DNA of 64,000 nt, taken from positions 54,619 through 118,618 of the forward strand of contig NZ_JALDYF010000011.1 of assembly GCF_032154225.1 (NCBI RefSeq), read 5' to 3'. Both the position numbers and the translations under genes were made by a program. Below the pieces are notes generated by a model that did no database searches, was not told the DNA's origin, and saw only the letters and a program-made list of their open reading frames with translations. Below are positions 24,535-32,505 of this stretch, in pieces. The stretch is from Psychrobacillus sp032154225 (lineage in GTDB: Bacteria > Bacillota > Bacilli > Bacillales_A > Planococcaceae). Within the stretch, counting starts at the first letter, position 1. Each line of letters starts with the position of its first letter.

Positions 24535-25686
24535 ATGTTTACTCGAGACTATAATAAAAATCCATTTATCGTCATTTGGGAGCTAACTCGTGCTTGTCAG
24601 TTACATTGCCTACATTGCCGGGCAACAGCACAGCATCATAGACATCCGTTAGAATTATCATTTGATGAAGGAAAAAAATTAATAGATGATATTTATGAAA
24701 TGGATAATCCACTGCTTGTATTTACTGGTGGTGACCCTTTAGAACGACCAGATGTTTTTGAGATTGCACAATATGCGATCAATAAAGGGGTACGTGTATC
24801 CATGACACCATCTGCCACGCCTAATGTGACAAAAGAAGTGATGCAAAAAGCAAAAGACATTGGCTTGGCTAGATGGGCATTCAGTATAGATGGCCACTGT
24901 GCAGAAATCCATGACCATTTTAGAGGGACGACTGGATCTTTTGATTTAACGATGAATGCGATCAACTATTTACATGAATTAAATATGCCACTTCAAATCA
25001 ATACGGTTATTTCACGATATAATTATGAGCATTTAGACGAATTAGCAAATATGGTGGAAAAACTAAATTGCGTACTATGGAGCGTTTTTTTCCTCGTGCC
25101 AACAGGTAGAGGAAAAGAATCGGATATGATTACTTCTGTCGAGCATGAGAAAGTATTCAGATGGCTTTATGATTTATCGAAGCGAGTACCATTTGATATT
25201 AAAACAACAGCAGGTCAGCATTATCGCCGTGTGGTCATTCAACAAAAAATGCGAGAGAAAAAAGGAATGAGTGACAAGGAACAAATCTTTTATGAAGATG
25301 CTTTAATGGGAGGAAAAACGGGTCAAATTGATGGTTTAGGAAGAGCTCCAAAAGGAGTAAACGATGGCAATGGATTTGTCTTTATCTCGCATACTGGCGA
25401 CGTGTTTCCAAGTGGTTTATTGCCAATAAAAGCAGGGAACGTCCGCGAAACACTATTAGCTACTATTTACCGTGAATCCGAACTGTTCCAAAATTTAAGA
25501 AGTCCAGAGAAATACAAGGGCAAATGTGGCGTTTGTGAATTCAATAAAGTATGCGGTGGGTCTAGATCAAGAGCATACAGCGCAACTGGAGACTATATGG
25601 AAAGCGAACCATACTGCATATACATACCACAAGCAATGAGAACAAAATCCGTCCCTGTGTCAGAAACAACTTCAACACTATTCTGA
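24535..25686 (+). CDS. Radical SAM/SPASM enzyme (TIGR04053-like, NirJ-related)
   Basis: 383 residues from ATG at 24535 after TATGGAGGG; an upstream ATG lies in the repeat. The radical SAM motif is CQLHCLHC (Cys21, Cys25, Cys28), followed by TGGDPLERPD. A SPASM-type region near the end (CGVCEFNKVCGGSRSRAY, later EPYC) binds a second cluster. The closest family I recall is TIGR04053, related to NirJ and AhbC/D enzymes of haem modification; the substrate is unknown. The last dozen residues (SVPVSETTSTLF) are encoded by a half copy of the intergenic repeat, so the native C-terminus was replaced. Confidence 0.85.
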   Translation: MFTRDYNKNPFIVIWELTRACQLHCLHCRATAQHHRHPLELSFDEGKKLIDDIYEMDNPLLVFTGGDPLERPDVFEIAQYAINKGVRVSMTPSATPNVTKEVMQKAKDIGLARWAFSIDGHCAEIHDHFRGTTGSFDLTMNAINYLHELNMPLQINTVISRYNYEHLDELANMVEKLNCVLWSVFFLVPTGRGKESDMITSVEHEKVFRWLYDLSKRVPFDIKTTAGQHYRRVVIQQKMREKKGMSDKEQIFYEDALMGGKTGQIDGLGRAPKGVNDGNGFVFISHTGDVFPSGLLPIKAGNVRETLLATIYRESELFQNLRSPEKYKGKCGVCEFNKVCGGSRSRAYSATGDYMESEPYCIYIPQAMRTKSVPVSETTSTLF

Positions 25687-25690
25687 ATTG
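25651..25690. repeat. GTCCCTGTGTC repeat, left half, inside the 3' end of the radical SAM gene
   Basis: GTCCCTGTGTCAGAAACAAC followed by TTCAACACTATTCTGAATTG matches the left half of the copy at 27130. It supplies the last codons and the stop of the gene. Confidence 0.7.
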
Positions 25691-25703
25691 CATTAGAATC
25701 ACA

Positions 25704-25746
25704 AAAATATCTTACTCCTTTATATAAGGGTGTAAGGTATTTTTAC
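25704..25746 (+). terminator. Terminator after the radical SAM gene
   Basis: AATATCTTAC pairs with GTAAGGTATT around a 16-base loop; TTTT follows. Confidence 0.75.
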
Positions 25747-25819
25747 TTCTTTATCATTTATATTGAGCAGTTTATAGCTTAAAATGAAGTTAAGTATATT
25801 GAACTGGGAGGAAGAGATG

Positions 25820-26203
25820 ATGGAAGACAACAAAAGCACTTTTCTAACAATTGATGAATATATAAGCCAATTTTCTGCAGAGATTCAAGGGAAACTAAAT
25901 ACATTAAGAATGGTAATAAAAGAATCGGCTCCAGAAGCAGAGGAAAAAATTAACTACCAAATGCCGACGTTTGCGCTACATGGTAATCTTGTACATTTTG
26001 CTGCTTATAAAAATCATATTGGGTTCTATCCATCTTCTAGTGGAATTGCCGCGTTTCAAAAAGAATTATCCGGTTATAAGGGAGCGAAGGGTTCTGTACA
26101 ATTTCCATTAGAAGAGCCACTTCCATATGAACTGATAAAGGAAATTGTACTGTTTAGAGTTGCTGAAAATTTAAAAAAGGCAGAGGCTAAAAAGAAGAAA
26201 TGA
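25820..26203 (+). CDS. DUF1801 (YdhG/Fra-like) protein
   Basis: 127 residues from ATG at 25820 (a neighbouring ATG three bases earlier is equally possible), after GGGAGG. Family marks: IDEYISQFSAEIQGKLNTLR, then EKINYQMPTFALHGNLVHFA, HIGFYPSSSGIAAF, and a lysine-rich end. B. subtilis relatives have been described as frataxin-like iron chaperones, but many members are uncharacterised. Soluble. Confidence 0.85.
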   Translation: MEDNKSTFLTIDEYISQFSAEIQGKLNTLRMVIKESAPEAEEKINYQMPTFALHGNLVHFAAYKNHIGFYPSSSGIAAFQKELSGYKGAKGSVQFPLEEPLPYELIKEIVLFRVAENLKKAEAKKKK

Positions 26204-26222
26204 TTTTATTGGGGGAAATCAA

Positions 26223-27125
26223 ATGAGAGTAGAAAGCTTAACAAAGTCGAAAGTTCCTGACTTCATAGAGTACTGCAAGAAGCATAAAGAACAGCTGGAT
26301 GATTCATTTTTGTATGAGGAAGATTTTCAAACATTTGAAGCGAATGAAGCGAATCCTACTTATGTTTTGATGAATGAACAAGGTAACATGGTAGGAGTAG
26401 TATCGCTCATGATCGACGAGTATAGTAAACGAGGAAGAAAGGGACGCTTCCGAATTTTTCATTCAGAGATGGAGAACCTTGAATGTTATTCCATGATGAT
26501 GGAGTCTATTTTAAAGCATACCGCTGGATTCGATAAAGTTTTCTTGTTTGTTCCATTCACGAATAAAATGCTACAAACGTTCATCGAAGGACTTCATTTT
26601 AATATAGAAAGATACTCCTTTGTGCTTGTTCGAGAAGAATTGGAAGTGCCAGAATTTAGTTTACCAGAGAATTATACACTTAGAGCTTTCCAATTAGGAA
26701 AAGATGAAGAAGCTTGGTGTACGGTTAGAAATGCCGGTTTTGCAAAATTGCAAGGAAGTGAAACACCAATCACACCAGAAATGGTTATAAAAATGATGAC
26801 TGCTGAAGAGCATATTGAAGGAGCTTCTATGATTTTATATGACAAGGAGCTACCAGTCGGAGTCATTAGAGGTACTGATGATGAGTACGAAAATTCACCG
26901 ATAATGGACATCGGACCAATTGCCATATTGCCGGAGTATCAAGGGAAGGGATTGGGGAGAATTTTGGTTAGATCCGCTTTGCAAATTGCAAAAGAAAAGT
27001 CATATGCAAAGACAATCCTTTGTGTGAATGCGGATAATGAACGAGCAAAAGCATTATATGTTCAAGAAGGTTTCCAACAAGTTGAGGCAGTCATTTGTTA
27101 TAAGTATGATACGGAGAATGGATGA
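26223..27125 (+). CDS. GNAT N-acetyltransferase, tandem-domain type
   Basis: 300 residues in two GNAT-like halves. The C-terminal half holds the acetyl-CoA site (IAILPEYQGKGLGRILVRSAL) and NADNERAKALYVQEGF; the N-terminal half is degenerate. It starts 19 bp after the DUF1801 gene with GGGGGAAATC, so the two are probably cotranscribed. The acceptor substrate is unknown. Confidence 0.85.
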   Translation: MRVESLTKSKVPDFIEYCKKHKEQLDDSFLYEEDFQTFEANEANPTYVLMNEQGNMVGVVSLMIDEYSKRGRKGRFRIFHSEMENLECYSMMMESILKHTAGFDKVFLFVPFTNKMLQTFIEGLHFNIERYSFVLVREELEVPEFSLPENYTLRAFQLGKDEEAWCTVRNAGFAKLQGSETPITPEMVIKMMTAEEHIEGASMILYDKELPVGVIRGTDDEYENSPIMDIGPIAILPEYQGKGLGRILVRSALQIAKEKSYAKTILCVNADNERAKALYVQEGFQQVEAVICYKYDTENG

Positions 27126-27129
27126 AATA

Positions 27130-27189
27130 GGTCCCTGTGTCCGACAAAACTTCGATACTATTCTGAATTGTGTCTATCACAGGGACATA
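27130..27189. repeat. GTCCCTGTGTC repeat, full-length copy
   Basis: GTCCCTGTGTCCGACA at the left pairs imperfectly with TGTCTATCACAGGGAC at the right (nine outer bases perfect). Lies between the GNAT and Nudix genes. Confidence 0.75.
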
Positions 27190-27204
27190 AAAAAGGAGGA
27201 TTTT

Positions 27205-27681
27205 ATGGATATATCTTTTAAAACACCAGAAGGAAGATTCAATTATCGTGTAGCGGGATTATTAATACATGATGGTAAATTACTTATTATGCAAGATGAA
27301 AACCAGCCTTATTACTATGTTCCGGGTGGAAGGGTAATGCTACATGAAAAAAGCGTAGATGCGATGAAAAGGGAAGTGGAGGAAGAGCTATCCGCAGAAG
27401 TGAATATAAAACGCATGTTATGGGTGAATGAAAATTTTTTCAATGAAGAAAGATTGAATGAGCAGTTTCATGAAATTTGCTTTTTCTATTTATTAGAATT
27501 GAAAGATCCCGAAATTTTGAACAGGGGCGAAGAATTCATTATTAATGAAGATGGCAAAATACATACGTATTATTGGAAAAGCTTTGAACAGTTGAAGGAT
27601 ATACAATTGTATCCATTATTTTTGAAAGAGAAGATGATGGAGTTGCCGTTGTCTATTGATCATTTAGTAGAAATTAAATAA
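27205..27681 (+). CDS. Nudix hydrolase
   Basis: 158 residues from ATG at 27205 after AAAAAGGAGG; the longer frame runs back through the repeat and the GNAT gene. The Nudix box is readable (GGRVMLHEKSVDAMKREVEEEL) and lies near residue 50. The substrate (a nucleoside diphosphate derivative) cannot be predicted. Family members with this N-terminus (FNYRVAGLLIHDGKLLIMQ) are common in Bacillales. Confidence 0.88.
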   Translation: MDISFKTPEGRFNYRVAGLLIHDGKLLIMQDENQPYYYVPGGRVMLHEKSVDAMKREVEEELSAEVNIKRMLWVNENFFNEERLNEQFHEICFFYLLELKDPEILNRGEEFIINEDGKIHTYYWKSFEQLKDIQLYPLFLKEKMMELPLSIDHLVEIK

Positions 27682-27790
27682 GGCGGTCACTTTTGAGACA
27701 GCAACGATTTGTGTTGCGGAAGGTGGAATCGACCAGACAATCGGTCGATCGAACTCTTCTAAGAATCGATCAATCGCAATAAGACTGCCT

Positions 27791-27816
27791 AATTGTGTCT
27801 ATCACAGGGACATAAA
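27791..27816. repeat. GTCCCTGTGTC repeat, right half
   Basis: AATTGTGTCTATCACAGGGA and ACATAAAAAAG match the right end of the 27130 copy. The 100 bp before it hold small inverted repeats (CGACC...GGTCG; ACAGCAAC...GTGTTGC). Confidence 0.65.
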
Positions 27817-27860
27817 AAAGACTGTAAACAAGCTCAAATTTCTGAGTTTGTTTACAGTCT
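27814..27860 (-). terminator. Terminator of the PTS operon
   Basis: A 17-bp stem (AGACTGTAAACAA... on both strands) followed on the minus strand by a T run. Confidence 0.9.
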
Positions 27861-27872
27861 ATTTTTATCCTA

Positions 27873-29315
27873 CTATTTTCGAAGTTTTTCCATTTCATCT
27901 GCAACAAACTGTACGCTTGTTCCGACGATTACTTGAATACTTTGTGGACCAACTACATTAATGCCGGGAACACCAGTATCTTTGATTTTTTTCTGATCAA
28001 CAGCATCCATATTTTTAACTTCTATACGTAGACGAGTTGTACAGTGGTCAATAGAAGTAACGTTTGCATCTCCACCTAAGCCTTCATAAATTTTAGATGC
28101 CATCGCAGAGAATTTATTATCTGTTCCACTATCTGCTACCGAATCCTCATCTTCCTCATTGTCACCTCTACCAGGTGTTTTCAAATCGAATTTCACGATT
28201 AAGAATCGGAATAAGAAGTAGTAAATAACTCCAAATACTAAACCTTGTACGATTAACATATAAGGCTGGTTAGCGAGTGGATTTGCTAAGCTTAAGGAAA
28301 AATCTATAAACCCTGCACTAAAACCAAATCCAGCGGTCCATTGAAACGTTGCGGCGATGAACAAAGATAGACCAGTTAATACAGCATGCACTACATAAAG
28401 AGCTGGAGCTAAAAACATAAATACAAATTCAATAGGCTCTGTCACACCTGTAAAAAACGAAGCGAATCCAGCTGCTAGCATTAAAGCCGCAATTTGTTTT
28501 TTTCTATTTGTTTTAGCTGTATGATACATTGCAAGAGCAGCGGCTGGTAATCCAAACATCATGATTGGAAAGAAACCAGCCTGATACATACCAGTGACTC
28601 CTTTGATACCAGATCCATCCAAAAACTTGCCGATATCATTTATCCCTATCGTGTCAAACCAAAATATGTTATTTAAAGCATGGTGCAAACCAGTAGGAAT
28701 TAACAAACGATTAAAGAATCCGTACAACCCAGCTCCAACCGCACCTAACCCACTGATTGCTTCTCCAAAAGTAACTAACCAACCAAAGAAAATAGGCCAA
28801 ACAATGTATAACACACCTGCAACTACAAGCATAGAAGCAGCGGACATAATTGGAACGAGTCGTTTTCCGCTAAAGAATGCTAAGAAATCCGGTAGTTTCA
28901 CATGACTAAATCGATTGTACATAATGGATGCTACAATTCCTGAAATTATTCCGATAAATGCATTCCCGATTTTAGCGAAAGCTGGGTCAACATTTGCTAC
29001 ATCTATCCCTTGATACATGGCTACTGAGCCTGATGATAACAAGGTCGTGACTACTAGAAATGCAACCAACCCACTTATTGCCGCAGAACCATCTTTGGCT
29101 TTAGACATCCCTAGTGCAACCCCAACTGCAAATAAAATCGGGATATTGTCTATAATCGAAGCTCCGCCTTTTACTAAGAAAGCAGCTAACACATTCCCAG
29201 ATCCCCAACCATCGTGGTCAATCCAGTATCCAATACCCATCATAATCGCCGCTGCTGGTAATACAGCAACTGGCAACATTAAAGAACGTCCGAGCTTTTG
29301 TAGATATTTCATCAT
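27873..29315 (-). CDS. PTS transporter subunit IIBC, glucose/N-acetylglucosamine class
   Basis: 480 residues from ATG at 29315 after GGGAGTG; six more residues upstream are possible. The IIC part (to about 385) has the substrate-site signature GLHHALNNIFWFDTIG and FFTGVTEPIEF. A linker rich in Asp/Glu joins the IIB domain, with phospho-Cys in DHCTTRLR. The IIC resembles NagP more than PtsG, so N-acetylglucosamine is the preferred guess. There is no IIA domain; it is supplied by the gene at 30241. Confidence 0.9.
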   Translation of the reverse strand: MMKYLQKLGRSLMLPVAVLPAAAIMMGIGYWIDHDGWGSGNVLAAFLVKGGASIIDNIPILFAVGVALGMSKAKDGSAAISGLVAFLVVTTLLSSGSVAMYQGIDVANVDPAFAKIGNAFIGIISGIVASIMYNRFSHVKLPDFLAFFSGKRLVPIMSAASMLVVAGVLYIVWPIFFGWLVTFGEAISGLGAVGAGLYGFFNRLLIPTGLHHALNNIFWFDTIGINDIGKFLDGSGIKGVTGMYQAGFFPIMMFGLPAAALAMYHTAKTNRKKQIAALMLAAGFASFFTGVTEPIEFVFMFLAPALYVVHAVLTGLSLFIAATFQWTAGFGFSAGFIDFSLSLANPLANQPYMLIVQGLVFGVIYYFLFRFLIVKFDLKTPGRGDNEEDEDSVADSGTDNKFSAMASKIYEGLGGDANVTSIDHCTTRLRIEVKNMDAVDQKKIKDTGVPGINVVGPQSIQVIVGTSVQFVADEMEKLRK

Positions 29316-29379
29316 ATTAAAATTCACTCCCATTCAAAATTGTTTTAAAAGGTATAAAAATAAAATAATGCCGGTATTT

Positions 29380-30198
29380 TTATTGCTTACGTAATCTTTC
29401 AATATGCAGTGCAATATAGCCTAATTCATGATCAGGCAGTTCAATACTATGCAACTTCTTTACCTCTTTGGCAACTTCAGTCGCGCAATTGTACGAAAAA
29501 GCAAATTTCTTTTGAATCATGACTAGCATTTCTTCATCCATCGTATGAAGTTCATAGTTATTCATTCTTGTTAAAGCAAAACGTAAATGTGTGATTAAGC
29601 GGTGATAGGAAATATCATCTTCCTCAAGGTGCATATCCAAGTTTTTTTGAATAATTTGGACCATATTTCGAATAATCGTTGTTTGCCTTAACGTTTGGTG
29701 TAAATCACCTCCTTGTGGTTTCATCGTATGAATATGAAGGGCAATGTAAGCGGCTTCATCTTCTAGCATATCAACTTGGCATTTTTCTCTAATATGTTGT
29801 ATTGCCCAAAGACCAATTTCAAATTCTCTTCTATATAATATTTTAATCTCATGTAGAAGCTTGTTATTAAGGTGAATACCATCTTTCATTCGTTCAATTG
29901 CAAATGAAACATGGTCCGTAAGTACAATATGAATATGTTCGTTTAACTTTGTACCAATATATTCTTCAGCGTAAGAAATAATTTCTTCGGAAATAGTAAA
30001 ATGTTCTTCAGGAATTCTACTTAACAGTTGCTGAAGTTTATCATTCTCTTTCATAACAAAGATCTTTTCGACTTTGTCTAGACTGACGATATCGTTTCTT
30101 TTCTTATTAAAGGCAATTCCAGCCCCTACAGCAATCTTCTCACGCTCATTGTCGACTACGACGACAGCATTATTATTGAGAATCTTAGTTATTTTCAT
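29380..30198 (-). CDS. GlcT/LicT-like transcription antiterminator (PRD)
   Basis: 272 residues from ATG at 30198 after GGGAGAG. An N-terminal RNA-binding domain (MKITKILNNNAVVVVDNE) is followed by two PTS regulation domains with the phosphorylatable histidines (EDEAAYIALHIHTMK, HELGYIALHIERL). In the family, unphosphorylated protein binds an RNA antiterminator and allows read-through of the PTS genes. A matching RNA element lies at 30760-30836, upstream of the IIA gene. Confidence 0.92.
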   Translation of the reverse strand: MKITKILNNNAVVVVDNEREKIAVGAGIAFNKKRNDIVSLDKVEKIFVMKENDKLQQLLSRIPEEHFTISEEIISYAEEYIGTKLNEHIHIVLTDHVSFAIERMKDGIHLNNKLLHEIKILYRREFEIGLWAIQHIREKCQVDMLEDEAAYIALHIHTMKPQGGDLHQTLRQTTIIRNMVQIIQKNLDMHLEEDDISYHRLITHLRFALTRMNNYELHTMDEEMLVMIQKKFAFSYNCATEVAKEVKKLHSIELPDHELGYIALHIERLRKQ

Positions 30199-30240
30199 TG
30201 GAAGCGCTCTCTCCCTTATGAACGACATGCAAGCTCTGCA

Positions 30241-30723
30241 TTACTTAGCGGAAATGTTCATGACTACTGTTTCACCTTGGATAGCAGCATTTGTATAACT
30301 ACATTGAACTTCTTTGTCAATGCCATTTGTAATGATGATTGGAGTTACAATGCTTTTTGCATGTTCTCGAATATATTCCAAATTTACTTCGATAAGTAGT
30401 TGTCCGACAGAAACATGGTCACCTACTCGAACAAGTACTGTAAATCCTTCTCCTCGCAATGAAACCGTTTCTAATCCTACGTGAATAAGAATTTCCGTTC
30501 CATCTTTAGCACGTATTCCAACTGCATGCTTTGTGTCTGACACTAGAACTATTTCTCCATCCATAGGTGCAAGAACCTTTCCAGCAGTAGGCATAATTGC
30601 AACACCTTCACCCATCATTTTTTGGCTGAAAACTGGATCTGGAACGTCCTCTAATGGAATAACTTCTCCATTCATAGGTGCTAAAACTTCCAAATTCTTT
30701 TTCTTAAATAGTTTCGATAGCAT
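30241..30723 (-). CDS. PTS glucose-type subunit IIA
   Basis: 160 residues, soluble IIA of the Crr type, with active His81 in TEILIHVGLETV and partner His66 in DTKHAVGI. It takes phosphate from HPr and passes it to the IIB domain of the third gene of this operon. First gene of the leftward unit IIA, antiterminator, IIBC. Confidence 0.93.
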   Translation of the reverse strand: MLSKLFKKKNLEVLAPMNGEVIPLEDVPDPVFSQKMMGEGVAIMPTAGKVLAPMDGEIVLVSDTKHAVGIRAKDGTEILIHVGLETVSLRGEGFTVLVRVGDHVSVGQLLIEVNLEYIREHAKSIVTPIIITNGIDKEVQCSYTNAAIQGETVVMNISAK

Positions 30724-30759
30724 ATAAAAAACTCCTTTTTCGTATATTTTTACAATAGA

Positions 30760-30836
30760 AAAGGCATGGAGGCAAAAGAGCAGCTATATATAACTTCTCA
30801 GTTTACCACCATGCCTGATCTCGTCAGTAACATGTG
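30760..30836 (-). promoter_or_regulatory. RNA antiterminator overlapping a terminator (GlcT/LicT target)
   Basis: On the minus strand the leader reads GTTACTGACGAGATCAGGCA, the usual shape of a RAT element (GTTACTG...CAGGCA). Its end forms the 5' arm of a terminator, AGGCATGG (30817-30809 region), pairing with CCATGCCT (30769-30762) and followed by TTTTCT. The overlap makes the two structures exclusive, as expected for antitermination. Confidence 0.8.
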
Positions 30837-30860
30837 ATCCAATATTGAACTAATATTCAG

Positions 30861-30889
30861 ATAATATCACCAGGTAATTTATAATGCAA
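30861..30889 (-). promoter_or_regulatory. Promoter of the PTS operon
   Basis: Minus strand TTGCAT (30889-30884), 17 bp, TATTAT (30866-30861), some 18 bp before the antiterminator. Confidence 0.6.
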
Positions 30890-31160
30890 TAGAAATTTGA
30901 AAAAAAGTTTGTGTGCACAATGTAATTGCTTAAATTATATGAAACAAATTCAGTAATAAGTACATTTTTAAAAATAAATAAATTCTGTTTTGGTGAGTTA
31001 AAACAAGATGAAATTAATTAGTATTAATCCCATTTGAAGTTGTTCATACGCTAAACTCCACAATGCCGAAATACCTTTCTTGACTTTGGTTTTAGACAAA
31101 TGCAAAATTTGATTATAGGCAGTTGTCTAAAAGATTAAAATGGAAAGTAGGTATTAAATA
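30890..31160. other. Intergenic region
   Basis: No gene seen. It holds the upstream region of the PTS promoter, a short palindrome TTGTGTGCACAA at about 30908, and the promoter region of the acetyltransferase gene (a TTGACT at about 31080 without a convincing -10). Confidence 0.4.
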
Positions 31161-31694
31161 ATGAATTTCACTCCTTTTCCAACAATAGAAACAGAAAATC
31201 TTGTACTAAGAAAAATGGATGAAAATGATCGTTATGATTTATTTGAAATGAGAAAAGATCCACGTATGAATGAGTATACCGATTCTAAGGTGGATGAACA
31301 TATTTCTGAAACAGAAGCCTATATCGAAAAAATGAATGCAGGTGTTGAAGAAAACAAATGGATTATTTGGGCAATCGAGCACAAACTAAGTAAGAAAGTA
31401 ATTGGATCGATAAGTATTTGGAATATAAATAACAAACAAAAGAGTGGCGAACTCGGTTATGGAATTACCCCGAATTTTCAAGGGAAAGGCTATATGAAAG
31501 AAGCATTGCAAAGTATTGCGCAATATGGCTTAAATGTAATGAATTTAAAGGAATTATTCGCTTATACAGAAGCAAATAATAAGCCATCGATCTGTCTATT
31601 AGAAAAATGTGGCTTTACAGAAGTTGGGAAAGTGGAAGAAGCGGGATATTTCAGTAGTAAAATTTACCATATGATTATTTATAAACTGAAGTAA
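31161..31694 (+). CDS. GNAT N-acetyltransferase, RimJ/RimL type
   Basis: 177 residues with the RimJ/L layout: TENLVLRKMDENDRYDLFEM at the start, the acetyl-CoA motif GYGITPNFQGKGYMKEAL near residue 97 and ANNKPSICLLEKCGF near 134. These enzymes acetylate N-terminal amines of proteins or small molecules; the acceptor here is unknown. Single gene. Confidence 0.88.
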   Translation: MNFTPFPTIETENLVLRKMDENDRYDLFEMRKDPRMNEYTDSKVDEHISETEAYIEKMNAGVEENKWIIWAIEHKLSKKVIGSISIWNINNKQKSGELGYGITPNFQGKGYMKEALQSIAQYGLNVMNLKELFAYTEANNKPSICLLEKCGFTEVGKVEEAGYFSSKIYHMIIYKLK

Positions 31695-31771
31695 AGCTAT
31701 TTATTGAATTCTAACGTCGAGTATTTTTCCTCCTAAAGTTGTTCATGCTAACAAAAAGGAGGTGTGACACT

Positions 31772-31927
31772 TTGGCGAAAGATGTTCTTTGTGAGGTCAA
31801 TAATTGTACGCATTGGGGTTCAGGAAACAAATGTAATGCAGAAGCAATTTATGTAGTTAGTAAAAAAGGTAACCAAGCTAATAATAGTGAAGAAACAGAT
31901 TGCCAAACGTTTGAACAGGAAGTTTAA
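31772..31927 (+). CDS. DUF1540 protein
   Basis: 51 residues from TTG at 31772, seven bases after AAGGAGGTG. It has the cysteine pattern of DUF1540: CEVNNCTHW, GNKCNAE, and DCQTF near the end, a probable small metal-binding fold. Such genes are frequent in spore formers; no function is established. Followed directly by a terminator. Confidence 0.85.
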   Translation: MAKDVLCEVNNCTHWGSGNKCNAEAIYVVSKKGNQANNSEETDCQTFEQEV

Positions 31928-31933
31928 CATATT

Positions 31934-31965
31934 AGGATAACCTTCGTTTGGGTTATCCTTTTTTA
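31934..31965 (+). terminator. Terminator after the DUF1540 gene
   Basis: AGGATAACC, loop, GGTTATCCT, T6. Confidence 0.85.
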
Positions 31966-32030
31966 ATTTATAATAGAAAAATGGTAAGATAATAAAAGGA
32001 GTTCAAATATTCAAAATAGGAGTGTAGTAA

Positions 32031-32501
32031 ATGGCAATTGAATTAGTAAGAGATTATTTTGAGCAGTTTGGAATTGCGGACCAAATACTAGAATTCGACG
32101 CATCAAGTGCAACCGTAGAACTTGCAGCCCAAGCATTAAATGTTGAGCCAAGCCGCATAGCAAAAACACTTTCTTTTAAAAAAGAAGTGAATTGTATTTT
32201 AGTAGTTGCTGCAGGAGATGCTAAAATAGACAATGCAAAATTTAAAGCAACTTTTGGAGTAAAGGCTAAAATGCTCACGCCAGATGAAGTGCATGATCAA
32301 GTAGGACATGCAGTTGGTGGTGTTTGTCCATTCGGCATACCTGAAAACGTAGCAGTCTATTTAGACGAGTCACTAAAAAGATTCGAAACTATTTATCCTG
32401 CATGTGGGAGCAGCAACAGTGCCATTAAATTGACTTGCGAAGAACTATATACATATGCAAATGCCCAGGAGTGGGTAGATGTTTGCAAAGGCTGGGAATA
32501 A
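32031..32501 (+). CDS. YbaK/ProX-type aminoacyl-tRNA deacylase
   Basis: 156 residues of the YbaK/EbsC fold: FDASSATVELAAQALNVEPS, the conserved Lys in RIAKTLSFK, GDAKIDNAKFKA and GHAVGGVCPFGIP. The family hydrolyses mischarged aminoacyl-tRNA (for example Cys- or Ala-tRNA(Pro)). The final codons nearly meet the next gene, so both are probably one unit. Confidence 0.88.
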   Translation: MAIELVRDYFEQFGIADQILEFDASSATVELAAQALNVEPSRIAKTLSFKKEVNCILVVAAGDAKIDNAKFKATFGVKAKMLTPDEVHDQVGHAVGGVCPFGIPENVAVYLDESLKRFETIYPACGSSNSAIKLTCEELYTYANAQEWVDVCKGWE

Positions 32502-32505
32502 AAAC

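Noticed and set aside
27028..27204. Longer start for the Nudix gene
   Set aside because: It would overlap the GNAT gene and read through an intergenic repeat; the ATG at 27205 has a strong site.
17285..27816. CRISPR array
   Set aside because: The repeats are few, irregularly spaced by kilobases and have inverted ends; no cas gene or regular spacers are present.
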